Assembly: GCF_007829875.1 (NCBI RefSeq)
Contig: NZ_VIWV01000001.1
Coordinates: forward strand, 7,204,001 to 7,268,000
DNA length: 64,000 bases
DNA from: Streptomyces capillispiralis
GTDB lineage: Bacteria; Actinomycetota; Actinomycetes; Streptomycetales; Streptomycetaceae
Direction of reading: 5' to 3'
Of the stretch, positions 8,175 to 16,231 are shown piece after piece. A model generated the notes under the pieces. It was not told the origin of the DNA, made no database searches, and saw only the letters and a list, made by a program, of their open reading frames with translations. Each line of letters starts with the position of its first letter. Position 1 is the first letter of the stretch. The position numbers and the translations under genes were made by a program.

Positions 8175-8588
8175 TTGCCCCACCTCACGTCCACCGACAT
8201 AGCCGGACGGATCGAGGACCTGTACGGCGCGCCGCTCGCCGACCTCGAAGCCCACGCCCAGGACCAGCCGCCCGGCATGCTCTCCGCCCTGCTCGGCATG
8301 CACGAGGGCCTCGCCCTCGCCGAGCGCAGCATCGACGTCCACCGCGACCACCTCGCCCGGCTCCTCCACCCCGAGCGGCAGATCGGCCCGCACGAGGTCT
8401 CCCACCTCCTCGACGGTGCACGCCGGCTAGCCGAAGCCGTCGCCGTCCGGGACGTCCATGCCAAGTCGGCCGCCGCCGTTCTGCAAAGCCTGGCCCGCGT
8501 CCCTGCCCCCACGCATGCCCCGCCGGCTTGCGCGCCGCCCGTTCCGGCTCCACCTGTTGCGGCGCCGAGCCCGGCGCACAGCCGCTGA
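8175..8588 (+). CDS. hypothetical plasmid-type protein, paralog of preceding gene
   Basis: 137 residues from TTG 8175, with GAAAG seven bases upstream; the GTG overlapping the previous stop at 8161 is out of frame. Opens with ITS-type helix DIAGRIEDLYGAPLADLEAHA, matching the LQKVFGKPVPELYEAA segment of the preceding protein, and continues with a parallel helical body. Tail of about 30 residues is almost only Pro, Ala and Val and ends AHSR. Function unknown. Confidence 0.5.
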   Translation: MPHLTSTDIAGRIEDLYGAPLADLEAHAQDQPPGMLSALLGMHEGLALAERSIDVHRDHLARLLHPERQIGPHEVSHLLDGARRLAEAVAVRDVHAKSAAAVLQSLARVPAPTHAPPACAPPVPAPPVAAPSPAHSR

Positions 8589-8631
8589 CCCCAGGCGATC
8601 CCTCTCTTTCCTTCACCCAGGAGCTCCTCCC

Positions 8632-9474
8632 TTGGCCATCACCGCTCTGCCCCCTGACACCGACGCCGACATCGCCCGGGTCACCGAGGCCCTCGCCATG
8701 ATCACCCCGCGCTGGAACGTGAGGATCCTCCTGGCCCTCTCCGGCCCGCCGCTGCGCTACAGCGAGCTGGCGGCCAAGGTGTCCTGGCTGCAGAACGGCC
8801 AGCTCCATCCCAAGCTCAAGTCGCTGTGCGATGCCGGACTCGTCGAACGCACCGAACACACCGCACGGCACGTGACCTACCGCCACACCGAACGCGGTGC
8901 GGCCCTGCTGCAGGTCCTGCCGGTGATCGTCACCTGGGCCGAGGAACACCTGGAGAAGGCGGAACGCCCGCTGCCCGCGATCGAGCAGATCGAGGACAGC
9001 CTGACCCTGCTCACCCGGCGCCACGCCGCCGCCATCCTGTGGGTGCTCAAGTCCCGGCAGGAGGTCAGCGGCCGGGCCCTGGCCCGGATCGTGATGCCCA
9101 GCAGCGATTGGACCAACATCTACCCGCCGCTGCGGCAGCTCGTCGCCGACGGCCTGGTCGACACCGAGGGCATCGGCCAGCCCTACCGCCTGTCCGCAGC
9201 CGGCGATGGCCTTGGCCCCGTGCTCGGAGCCCTGTCCGCCTGGTCCGCCGGGCAGCCCCTCGACCAGGCGTCCCACCATCCGGTCTGGGGACACCCGCAG
9301 GCGAAGCCCGCGCCGAGGCCGTGGCTCAGCAGCCAGCCACGGCCGGCCCCCGCGGCGCTCCCACCCGTTCGCACGACCGGATCCTCTCTGGCGTGGCACC
9401 ACCGCGATCTCTTCTCGCACGCCACGACCGCCCGCCCGAAGGCAGCCATCCCGGCGGGAGGCCCGCGCCGATGA
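8632..9474 (+). CDS. tandem HxlR-like winged-helix transcriptional regulator
   Basis: 280 residues, TTG 8632 with CAGGAG upstream. Two HxlR-type winged-helix domains in a row: about 10-105 (ITPRWNVRILLALSGPPLRYSELAAKV, then LKSLCDAGLVERTEH) and about 115-200 (RRHAAAILWVLKSRQEVSGRALARIV, then LRQLVADGLVDTEG). HxlR proteins normally have one such domain and dimerise, so the fused pair could act as a built-in dimer. The remaining 80 residues are a Pro-rich tail ending GGPRR. It is coupled (ATGA) to another wHTH-like gene and then to an MFS transporter, which suggests it controls that exporter. Confidence 0.7.
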   Translation: MAITALPPDTDADIARVTEALAMITPRWNVRILLALSGPPLRYSELAAKVSWLQNGQLHPKLKSLCDAGLVERTEHTARHVTYRHTERGAALLQVLPVIVTWAEEHLEKAERPLPAIEQIEDSLTLLTRRHAAAILWVLKSRQEVSGRALARIVMPSSDWTNIYPPLRQLVADGLVDTEGIGQPYRLSAAGDGLGPVLGALSAWSAGQPLDQASHHPVWGHPQAKPAPRPWLSSQPRPAPAALPPVRTTGSSLAWHHRDLFSHATTARPKAAIPAGGPRR

Positions 9475-9983
9475 GCACCCCCTTCACCCCTGCCGAAGTA
9501 CGCCACGCCGTCGAACTTCTCGCCTCGCGCTCCTTGATCCGCCTGGTCACCGAGATCGACGACAACGGCGCCATACCGCCGCGACGGCTGGCCGGCACCC
9601 TGCCCGACCTCTCCACACACCAACTGCGAAGCGCCTCCGACACGGCCCGCACCCACGGTCTCATCCGGGTCGCGTCCGGCGCCGGTCTGGAACTCACCGA
9701 CAGTGGATCGGAGTTGGCCGACCTGTACGACGCGATGGCGCGCTGGGCCCGACGTCACGCCGTCCCGGCCCCCGTCTGCGAGTTCAGCCCCCGTATCCGA
9801 CACGTCCTCGACCTGTTGGCGCCCTCGCTCACCACCGAGCACGGCGATGGCCTCGCACCGCTGTCCGCCGTGACCGGCGCCGGGGCGGCGGCGGACCTTG
9901 CCCGTCCCCGCACGCTGCTGATCCAGTGGCTGGCCGCTAACCCCCAGGTGGCCAGGGCGTTCGAGCCTGAGCCGGTCGCGTGA
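9471..9983 (+). CDS. winged-helix regulator-like protein
   Basis: 170 residues, starting inside the stop of the HxlR-like gene. Helix-turn-helix pattern at about 25-80 (GAIPPRRLAGTLPDLSTHQLRSASDTARTH, GLIRV) with an ELTDSGSELADLYDAMARWARRHA helix after it, like the C-terminal helix of HxlR domains. The 9980 MFS gene starts in its stop codon (GTGA), so three genes form one coupled unit. Confidence 0.6.
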   Translation: MSTPFTPAEVRHAVELLASRSLIRLVTEIDDNGAIPPRRLAGTLPDLSTHQLRSASDTARTHGLIRVASGAGLELTDSGSELADLYDAMARWARRHAVPAPVCEFSPRIRHVLDLLAPSLTTEHGDGLAPLSAVTGAGAAADLARPRTLLIQWLAANPQVARAFEPEPVA

Positions 9984-11215
9984 GCGCAGCGGTCACGCCC
10001 CGGCACGCACGCCACACCGCCGGGCTGCTGCGCGGCATCTACCTGCCGCGCACGGCGGACGCGTTGGCGTTCGCCATGTCCACCTACGGCATCCCGCTGC
10101 TGGTCCTGGCCACCACGCGCTCCGCCGCGCTCACGGGAGCGGCGTTCGCGTTGGAGTGGATCCCGAGGCTGGCGGCGTTCGGGTGGGCCGGATCGATCGT
10201 CGACCGGCGCGGGGCGTCCGTCGTCTTCCACCTCGCCTCCCTAGGACGTGCGATGGCTCTCGCCGCCGGCGCGGTCCTGCTCCACCATCACCCGTCCGGC
10301 ACGGTGGCGAGCGTGACCGTGATGGTGCTCGCGGCGGTCACGGGCGTGCTCACCGAGTTCAGTTACATTGCGGCCGAGACCGCGGGCGCCGCCGTCGGCC
10401 GCCGAGCGGGAACGCGGGCCCATCGCGTTCAGGCCGTCCTGCTCGGCATCGACCAGATTGCGACCCTGGCCGGGCCGGCGCTCGCCGCAGTGCTCCTGCT
10501 CGCAGGGCCGCCGCCGATGCTCGCGGTGATCACCGTGTTGTCGCTTCTCGCCGCGCTGCTCGCCCTGCGAACACCCCCCTCGCCCGTCGCCCCGGCCCGC
10601 ACGCCGAAGCGGCAGGCCAGCGCCGGGCTGCTCACCGGGTGGCGCACCATCCGATCGCTGCCCGCGCTCGGCTGGCTCGTGACCGGGCTGACCCTGTCCA
10701 ACCTCGCCACGGGGCTCCTCCAGGCGGCCGGTCCCGTGATCGTCGTCAAGCACTTCGCGCAGTCCACCACCGACGTCGGCCTGGTCTGGTCCGCCGCTGC
10801 CGCAGCGACGCTCCTCAGCGTCACCCTCTGCCGGGTTGCGATCGACCGCCTGGGCCTGTGGCCGGTGGGCGCCGCCTGCGCGGCCCTTGCCTCGCTTGCC
10901 TCCCTCGCCGCCGCCCAAGCCCCCGACTACCTCTCCTACCTTGTCCTGGTCGCGGTCCTCATGGCGGCCGAGGGCGGCATGACGGTGGTGCTGCGCACGC
11001 TGCGCTCCCAGCTGATCCCACCGGAGAAGTTCGGCAGCACCCTGTCGGCGACCATCCTCATCCTCCTGCTGCCCTACCCCGTCGCTGGCGTACTGACCGC
11101 GCTCACGCCGCCCGACGCACTGGGCCACGTCATCACCGCTTGCGCCGTCCTGCAGGGCCTCGGACTGGCCCTCGCCTTCACGCGCCTGCGCACCGACCCA
11201 GCCCTGCGCACCTGA
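9980..11215 (+). CDS. MFS transporter (efflux type)
   Basis: 411 residues with about 12 hydrophobic segments. The loop after segment 2 carries a GSIVDRRG motif, the MFS motif-A equivalent (G-x-x-x-D-R-x-G). It is coupled to the two winged-helix genes upstream. Most similar in style to the MFS permeases annotated as drug or enterobactin-type exporters. Substrate not predictable. Membrane protein. Confidence 0.8.
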   Translation: MSAAVTPRHARHTAGLLRGIYLPRTADALAFAMSTYGIPLLVLATTRSAALTGAAFALEWIPRLAAFGWAGSIVDRRGASVVFHLASLGRAMALAAGAVLLHHHPSGTVASVTVMVLAAVTGVLTEFSYIAAETAGAAVGRRAGTRAHRVQAVLLGIDQIATLAGPALAAVLLLAGPPPMLAVITVLSLLAALLALRTPPSPVAPARTPKRQASAGLLTGWRTIRSLPALGWLVTGLTLSNLATGLLQAAGPVIVVKHFAQSTTDVGLVWSAAAAATLLSVTLCRVAIDRLGLWPVGAACAALASLASLAAAQAPDYLSYLVLVAVLMAAEGGMTVVLRTLRSQLIPPEKFGSTLSATILILLLPYPVAGVLTALTPPDALGHVITACAVLQGLGLALAFTRLRTDPALRT

Positions 11216-11248
11216 CCCTGCACTTTTCCCTAGCCTGTGGAGAACCCC

Positions 11249-11551
11249 ATGCCCACCGCCGTCTCCAGGATGAACCGTGCGAGCGGTCGCACCATCACCG
11301 AGCGGTTCCACGCCTTCGACACGCAGAACCCGCACGTCTACCGCGCCCTGGAACGCATGGCCGCCCGCCGCCTGGACGCAGGCGCCACGCGCGTCGGCGT
11401 GAAGGGCCTCTTCGAAGACCTGCGCCGCCAACTCCCGTACGGAGTCGCCGGGCTGAACAACAACTTCACCGCCCTCTACGCCCGGCGGCTGATCACCGCG
11501 CACCCGAACTGGGCCAGCGCGTTCGAGCTGCGCCGCCGCCGGGCCGACTGA
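11249..11551 (+). CDS. conserved phage/plasmid-type small protein
   Basis: 100 residues from ATG 11249 (GGAG six bases upstream; a GTG at 11237 is in frame). The core reads ITERFHAFDTQNPHVYRALERMAARR, then VGVKGLFEDLRRQ and LNNNFTALYARRLITAHP, a pattern found in small conserved proteins of actinobacteriophages and plasmids. Function is unknown to me. It follows the MFS gene by 33 bases and is followed by a hairpin. Confidence 0.65.
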   Translation: MPTAVSRMNRASGRTITERFHAFDTQNPHVYRALERMAARRLDAGATRVGVKGLFEDLRRQLPYGVAGLNNNFTALYARRLITAHPNWASAFELRRRRAD

Positions 11552-11613
11552 CAGCTCCCCGTCCGTTTCCTCCCCTCTGAGCACCCCCGGCCCTGCACCG
11601 ACTACGCCGCTCA

Positions 11614-11650
11614 GCCCCGCCTGTCCCGCTCGCGCTGGAGCAGGCGGGGC
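11614..11650 (+). terminator. hairpin, probable terminator
   Basis: GCCCCGCCTG (11614-11623) pairs perfectly with CAGGCGGGGC (11641-11650) around a 17-base loop, in the 168-base gap before the ATP-grasp gene. No U-run follows, as is usual for this kind of genome. Confidence 0.5.
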
Positions 11651-11719
11651 AGGCGCAGCGTTCCTCGGCCGCCGAGGTCCGCCGTCCACACATCCACGCC
11701 CCCTCCGAGGAGCCCTTTC

Positions 11720-12988
11720 TTGTCCGACCGTCCTGTCGTCCTGGTCGTCGCCGCATCCGACATGGAGGCCGAGGCGTACCGCGGGTACTGCCTTCAGTCC
11801 GTGGCCGCCGCCTACGACGTCGTCCTGATCACCGGCGAAGAGCCCTCGTGGGAGACGCCGTACCTGCGGGACTGCGTGGTCGTGCCCGACCCGACCGACC
11901 AGGCGGCGCTGTCCGCCGCCGGCCGGGCCCTGGCCGACCGCTACGACCTGGCAGGCGTGTTCACTTGGACCGAGTGGTACCTCGTCCCGGTCGCCCGCCT
12001 CGCGCGCCAGCTCGGCCTGCCCACCACCGTCCCGGAGGCCATGCAGGCATGCCGTAACAAGGCCACCTCCCGTGCATTGTTCGCCCGGCACGGGGTTCCG
12101 TCGGCTGCCTCGGTGAGCGTGCGCACGCCTGCCGAGGCCGAGGCAGCGGCCGAGCGGATCGGCTACCCGGTCGTGCTGAAGCCCGCCGCGCACGCGGCCA
12201 GCATCGGGGTGATCCGCGCCGACACCCCCGAACAGCTCACCGCCGCCTTCGCGTTCGCCGACCAGGCGGCCGGGCTGGGGCTCGAGTCCACCAGCGTGCT
12301 GGTGGAGGAATATCTCGACGGGCCTGAGGTGTCGGCCGAGTGTGTCACCTACGGCGGTGAGACCACCGTGGTGGCCGTCACCCGCAAGACGGTCAGCGCC
12401 CCGCCGTATTTCGAGGAACTGGCCCACTCCGTCGACGCCGCCGACCCGCTGCTCGACTTGGTCGCCCCGGCGGCACGCGCCGCGATCCACGCCCTGGGGA
12501 TCACCGACGGCGTCTCCCATGTCGAGATGCGGCTGGTCGACGGCAGGCCGCGGCTGGTCGAGGTCAACGGCCGGATCGCCGGCGACATGATCGGCCACCT
12601 CGTCCAGCTCGCCACCGGCATCGACCTACCGCGCGCCGCCGCCGACATCGCCTGCGGCCGTGCCCTCGAGCTCACCCCGACCCGGTCCTCGGCCGCCGCG
12701 ATCCAGCTGCTCTACCCCGACACCTCCGGCACCCTGCTCCGCCTCGGATTCGACGGCGTCAGCCCGCGCTGGCTGGAACGCGTTTATTTCCAGCACCAGG
12801 TCGGCGACCAGCTGCTCCTCCCGGCCGACGGCGGCAACATGTTCACCGCCCGTATCGGCTACCTGATCACCACCGCGCCCACCGCGGACCTCGCCCAGGA
12901 CCGCGCCCAGCAGGCTGTGCGCCATCTGCAGGTCGACGTGGCGCCCCGCACAACCGACGAGCCTGTTCCAGGTGGCCGCCCTGCATGA
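11720..12988 (+). CDS. ATP-grasp ligase
   Basis: 422 residues, TTG 11720 with GAGGAG nine bases upstream. Pre-ATP-grasp domain (about 1-100), then RNKATSRALFARHGVPSA, the carboxylate-ligase signature, ATP-binding lysine in GYPVVLKPA, VEEYLDGPEVSAECV, and the metal-binding VEVNGRIAGDM. It resembles ATP-grasp enzymes that join amino acids or acids by an acyl-phosphate (L-amino-acid ligase, BtrJ-like group). The MFS gene (ATGA overlap) and HAD gene (TTGA overlap) follow directly, so the three are probably one pathway: ligate, dephosphorylate, export. Substrate unknown. Confidence 0.8.
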   Translation: MSDRPVVLVVAASDMEAEAYRGYCLQSVAAAYDVVLITGEEPSWETPYLRDCVVVPDPTDQAALSAAGRALADRYDLAGVFTWTEWYLVPVARLARQLGLPTTVPEAMQACRNKATSRALFARHGVPSAASVSVRTPAEAEAAAERIGYPVVLKPAAHAASIGVIRADTPEQLTAAFAFADQAAGLGLESTSVLVEEYLDGPEVSAECVTYGGETTVVAVTRKTVSAPPYFEELAHSVDAADPLLDLVAPAARAAIHALGITDGVSHVEMRLVDGRPRLVEVNGRIAGDMIGHLVQLATGIDLPRAAADIACGRALELTPTRSSAAAIQLLYPDTSGTLLRLGFDGVSPRWLERVYFQHQVGDQLLLPADGGNMFTARIGYLITTAPTADLAQDRAQQAVRHLQVDVAPRTTDEPVPGGRPA

Positions 12989-14130
12989 GCCGCACCGACG
13001 CTTCCGTTCGCCGCAGCCGTGTCCTGCTGACCGGCTACTTCCTCGGCCTGGGCGTGGTGATGGCGGTCTGGGGCGCCCGGATGCCTGCCGTCCAGCACGC
13101 CGCCCACCTCACCACCGCCGGCCTGTCGCTCGTCCTGCTCGCCGCCGCTGTCGGTATGGTCGCCGGACTGCAGGCTGGCGGCCGACTCGCCCGGCCCGAC
13201 CGACTCCCCCTGCTCCTGATCGGCGGAGCCGTAGCACTAGCAGCAGCCCTCGCCCTGCTGGGGCAGTGCCGGACGCTGGCCTCACTACTCGCAGCGGCCC
13301 TCGCCTTCGGCGCCGCGCACGGTGTCCTCGACGTCGTCGCCAACACCGCGGCGGTTCGCTGCCAGAACGCCGCTGACCGGCCGGTCATGTCCTCCCTGCA
13401 CGCCGCGTACTCCATCGGCGCGCTGGGCGGTGCCGCCCTGGCCGCCGCCACGGCGCGCACAGCCCACAGCGCCTTGTTCCTGGCCACCGGCCTCGCGCTG
13501 ACCGCGACCGTGCTCGTGGCCGGGCCGCGCACCCTCGCGCTGAGCGGCGCCGACCAGTCCGAGCCCTCCGAGCCCCAGGGGCCCGGCCAGGGTCGGGCGG
13601 GCAGTGTGTGGCTGTTGGGGGCGCTGGCGGCTGCGAGCTTGCTGGGGGAGGGGGCGGCAGCCGACTGGGCCGCAGTGCACCTGCACACGCTGCACGCCAC
13701 AACCGCCCTCAGCGCGACAGCGTTTGCCCTCTACAGCACGGGCATGGCGATCGGCCGGCTCACCGGCGACCGGCTCACCGCCGCCCTCGGCGCCTCTGCC
13801 GTGGTCCGCACCGGGGCTGCGCTCGCTGCCGCCGGACTGGCCACCGGGGTCCTGGTCGACAGCGTGCCTGCGGCGCTGGCCGGTTGGGCGGTCTTCGGGC
13901 TCGGCCTGTCCGGCACCGTCCCCTCCCTGATCGCCGCCGCCGGCAGACACGGCCCCAGAGCCGTCGCCACGCTCTCCGTCACCGGCTATCTCGGCCTCCT
14001 CGCTGGCCCCGCCGTCATCGGCGCCCTCGCAAGCGCCACCACCTTGCCCACGGCCCTGCTGCTGCCTGCCCTCCTCGCAGCCGCTCTCGCCGCCCTCACC
14101 CGCCGAGCCCTGGAGAACACCGCCCCTTGA
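12985..14130 (+). CDS. MFS transporter
   Basis: 381 residues with about 12 alanine/leucine-rich membrane segments; VWGARMPAVQHAAHLTTAGLSL and a later GAAHGVLDVVANTAAVRCQ place it in the YbjJ-like/fucose-permease-like MFS group. ATG overlaps the ATP-grasp stop and its own stop overlaps the HAD start, so it is the transporter of the ligase product or its precursor. Membrane protein. Confidence 0.8.
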   Translation: MSRTDASVRRSRVLLTGYFLGLGVVMAVWGARMPAVQHAAHLTTAGLSLVLLAAAVGMVAGLQAGGRLARPDRLPLLLIGGAVALAAALALLGQCRTLASLLAAALAFGAAHGVLDVVANTAAVRCQNAADRPVMSSLHAAYSIGALGGAALAAATARTAHSALFLATGLALTATVLVAGPRTLALSGADQSEPSEPQGPGQGRAGSVWLLGALAAASLLGEGAAADWAAVHLHTLHATTALSATAFALYSTGMAIGRLTGDRLTAALGASAVVRTGAALAAAGLATGVLVDSVPAALAGWAVFGLGLSGTVPSLIAAAGRHGPRAVATLSVTGYLGLLAGPAVIGALASATTLPTALLLPALLAAALAALTRRALENTAP

Positions 14131-14747
14131 CCCGTCCCACCGGCCCCGACGCCGTCATCCTCGACTACAACGGCGTTCTCGGCCTGCAGCCCACCCGCGC
14201 CCAGTGGCTACGGCTGGCCCGTACCGCTTCCTGGCCCGAAGATGACCTCGCAGCATTCCAGCGCGCCTTCTGGAACGCCCGCGACCTCTACGACGCCGGC
14301 CAGCTCAGCGACCTGGCGTACTGGGCCCGCGTCCTCGGCTCCCACCCCGGCCCCCGCCTGTTGCGCGAACTCCTCGCCGCAGACACCGACATGTGGACCG
14401 CGACCGACGCCAGTGTCCTGTCCGTCCTGCGCCGCGCCCATGCCACCGGACTGCCGATGGTGCTGTTGTCCAACGCACCCGCCCACCTCAGTACCGTGCT
14501 CGACACCCACGACTGGCGCCGCATGATGACCCAGGCGCTCTACTCGGCCCGCCTCCAGCTGTGCAAACCCGCCCCTGACACCTACCAGCAGGCGCTTCAG
14601 GCCACCGGGGTCCGTGATCCACGATGCGTGCTGTTCGTGGACGACCGCGTCGACAATTGCCAGGCCACCGCCCGCTTGGGCCTTCGCACGCTGCACTACA
14701 CCGGCTCGACCGACGCCCTCCGAGCAGCTTTGCTGCCCGCTGCCTGA
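14127..14747 (+). CDS. HAD-superfamily hydrolase
   Basis: 206 residues from the TTG in the TTGA overlap at 14127. Motif I is ILDYNGVLG: the nucleophile Asp is present but the second Asp of DxD is Asn, a variation also seen in other HAD members. Motif II LLSNAP, motif III Lys in LQLCKPAP, motif IV FVDDRVDNCQA. Belongs with YihX/epoxide-hydrolase-N-like HAD phosphatases. Third gene of the ATP-grasp/MFS/HAD unit. Confidence 0.8.
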   Translation: MTRPTGPDAVILDYNGVLGLQPTRAQWLRLARTASWPEDDLAAFQRAFWNARDLYDAGQLSDLAYWARVLGSHPGPRLLRELLAADTDMWTATDASVLSVLRRAHATGLPMVLLSNAPAHLSTVLDTHDWRRMMTQALYSARLQLCKPAPDTYQQALQATGVRDPRCVLFVDDRVDNCQATARLGLRTLHYTGSTDALRAALLPAA

Positions 14748-14777
14748 CTCATCCGCCTCGCCGCTACTGAGGAACCC

Positions 14778-15647
14778 GTGTCCCTCCACGACGACCTTCA
14801 CACGCTCGACGGAGACGTCTTCGTCTCCCCCCGCTATCTCGCCGGCAGCACCAGCACCGGCGACCTGGCCCTCGCCCCGCTCCTCGACCATGGCTGGGAC
14901 CTCCAGCACGATGACCTCGGCAACGTGTACGTGAATGCCCCCGACCGGCGCGTGCGCCTGGGCTACCTGCCCGAAGGCGAGGACGACGGGCTCTGGCGCA
15001 TCAACGCCTACAAGGACTTGTTCGGTCCGCCGACATGGGGCGTCTGTTTCAACGACCGCGTCCCCACCGAGTTCGTCCAGGCGTTCACCACCGCCCTCGC
15101 CACCGCCTACGAACAGGGGCCCGATGCCTACCTCGCCAGGCCGGTCACCGGGATCGACGAGCACGATCCCTTCCTCGCCGTCGTACCTCTCCTGAAGCAG
15201 GGCTGGGAGATCGACCGTCCCCGTTGGGGCGTCTTCGCCGTCCAAGCCCCAGACGGTCTTGCCGGAATGGAGTTCACCACCGGGGACCTCGATCCGGAAG
15301 CCGAGCTGACGACCCGTGACGCCCGCTGGCAGCTGTGGGCGGGCAAGTCCATCGACCGGCCCGTCTGGTACGCGACGGCCAGCACCGACACCCCCGTCGC
15401 CCTGCTCACCGCAGTCACCCGGTGCGTCGCTGATCCGGCTCCGCTGCCCCGGTGGCGCCAGGACACCCTGAGCTACATCGAGGGCATGGCCCAGCTCACC
15501 CCCATCGTTCCCCCGCAGCCGCCGGCCCCTACCCCGCTTGACGTGCGGCGGGCTGCCGTGTCCCGCCGCCCGGCCGCGCTTCCCGCTGTCAGCGTCCCAC
15601 GCTGGAGCACCACCAGCCGACCGGCCCTGCCCGGCCAGCGCCGATGA
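14778..15647 (+). CDS. DUF317 protein, two domains
   Basis: 289 residues, GTG 14778 with GAGGA upstream. Two DUF317 repeats: about 10-115 (VFVSPRYLAGS, DHGWDLQHDDLGNVYVNAP, PTWGVCFNDRVPTEFVQAFT) and about 120-235 (LLKQGWEIDRPRWGVFAVQAP, RPVWYATASTDTPVALLTAV). DUF317 is a recurrent, poorly understood domain of streptomycete plasmids. Pro/Arg tail ends GQRR. Other DUF317 members lie at 24679 and 25441. Confidence 0.8.
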   Translation: MSLHDDLHTLDGDVFVSPRYLAGSTSTGDLALAPLLDHGWDLQHDDLGNVYVNAPDRRVRLGYLPEGEDDGLWRINAYKDLFGPPTWGVCFNDRVPTEFVQAFTTALATAYEQGPDAYLARPVTGIDEHDPFLAVVPLLKQGWEIDRPRWGVFAVQAPDGLAGMEFTTGDLDPEAELTTRDARWQLWAGKSIDRPVWYATASTDTPVALLTAVTRCVADPAPLPRWRQDTLSYIEGMAQLTPIVPPQPPAPTPLDVRRAAVSRRPAALPAVSVPRWSTTSRPALPGQRR

Positions 15648-15677
15648 AGTCGGCCCCACCTCGACCGGAGATTTCTC

Positions 15678-16166
15678 TTGCCCCTGCAGGCCGCCGAGTT
15701 CTTCGCCGAGCTGTGCCTTCCCTTCCACGACTTCGCCGTCGTAGGAGCCACCTACTTCGCCGTCCCGGTCCCGGGCGCACCGCTGCGGCTGCGGATCGAC
15801 TTCACCGCCACCATCCACGCGGACACCTGCGGCGGTCTTCGTGTAGCGGTCATCCACCCGGACCGCGGTGAGATCGACGCGGTCGCCCTCAGCTTCCTCG
15901 ATCACGGCACCTTCCACCGCCGCGACGAAGCCCACAACACCCAGCCGAACACCAAGCAGTACAGCACGTTCCGCACCTACCGCTATCCCGGCCGTCCACC
16001 GTGGGAGGGAGCCGTCACCACCGGGCTGCGCGACGCCATCGAGCAGTACACCGCCGTCTGGTTCCCCGGCGCCTGGGCCGCGTCCACGCCGAACCGCACC
16101 GCGGGTCGTTCCGCGCACCGGGCGCCCGCCCCGCCGGCCACCCGCAGCCAAGCCCGCACCCGCTGA
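15678..16166 (+). CDS. hypothetical plasmid-type protein
   Basis: 162 residues, TTG 15678 with GGAGA upstream. One apparent beta-rich domain (GATYFAVPVPGAPLRLRIDF, LRVAVIHPDRGEIDAVALSF) followed by a YSTFRTYRYPGRPPWEGAV loop and a helix. Tail basic (RSAHRAPAPPATRSQARTR). No family recognised; companion of the DUF317 gene by spacing. Confidence 0.55.
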   Translation: MPLQAAEFFAELCLPFHDFAVVGATYFAVPVPGAPLRLRIDFTATIHADTCGGLRVAVIHPDRGEIDAVALSFLDHGTFHRRDEAHNTQPNTKQYSTFRTYRYPGRPPWEGAVTTGLRDAIEQYTAVWFPGAWAASTPNRTAGRSAHRAPAPPATRSQARTR

Positions 16167-16231
16167 GTCCTGACCTAATTCCCCGTCCGGTGACCGACCT
16201 TCCACCAACTGATCAAGGAGTCCCCTTCCTC

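Noticed and set aside
10241..12598. 785-residue minus ORF
   Set aside because: Antisense of the MFS, small-protein and ATP-grasp genes; low-complexity Gly/Arg composition typical of GC-rich shadow frames.
11720..12988. Graspetide ligase working with the PIMT enzyme
   Set aside because: It lies 35 kb away, is coupled to its own transporter and HAD gene, and looks like an amino-acid-ligase type ATP-grasp.
14208..16208. 666-residue minus ORF
   Set aside because: Antisense of the HAD and DUF317 genes, with no ribosome site or family pattern.
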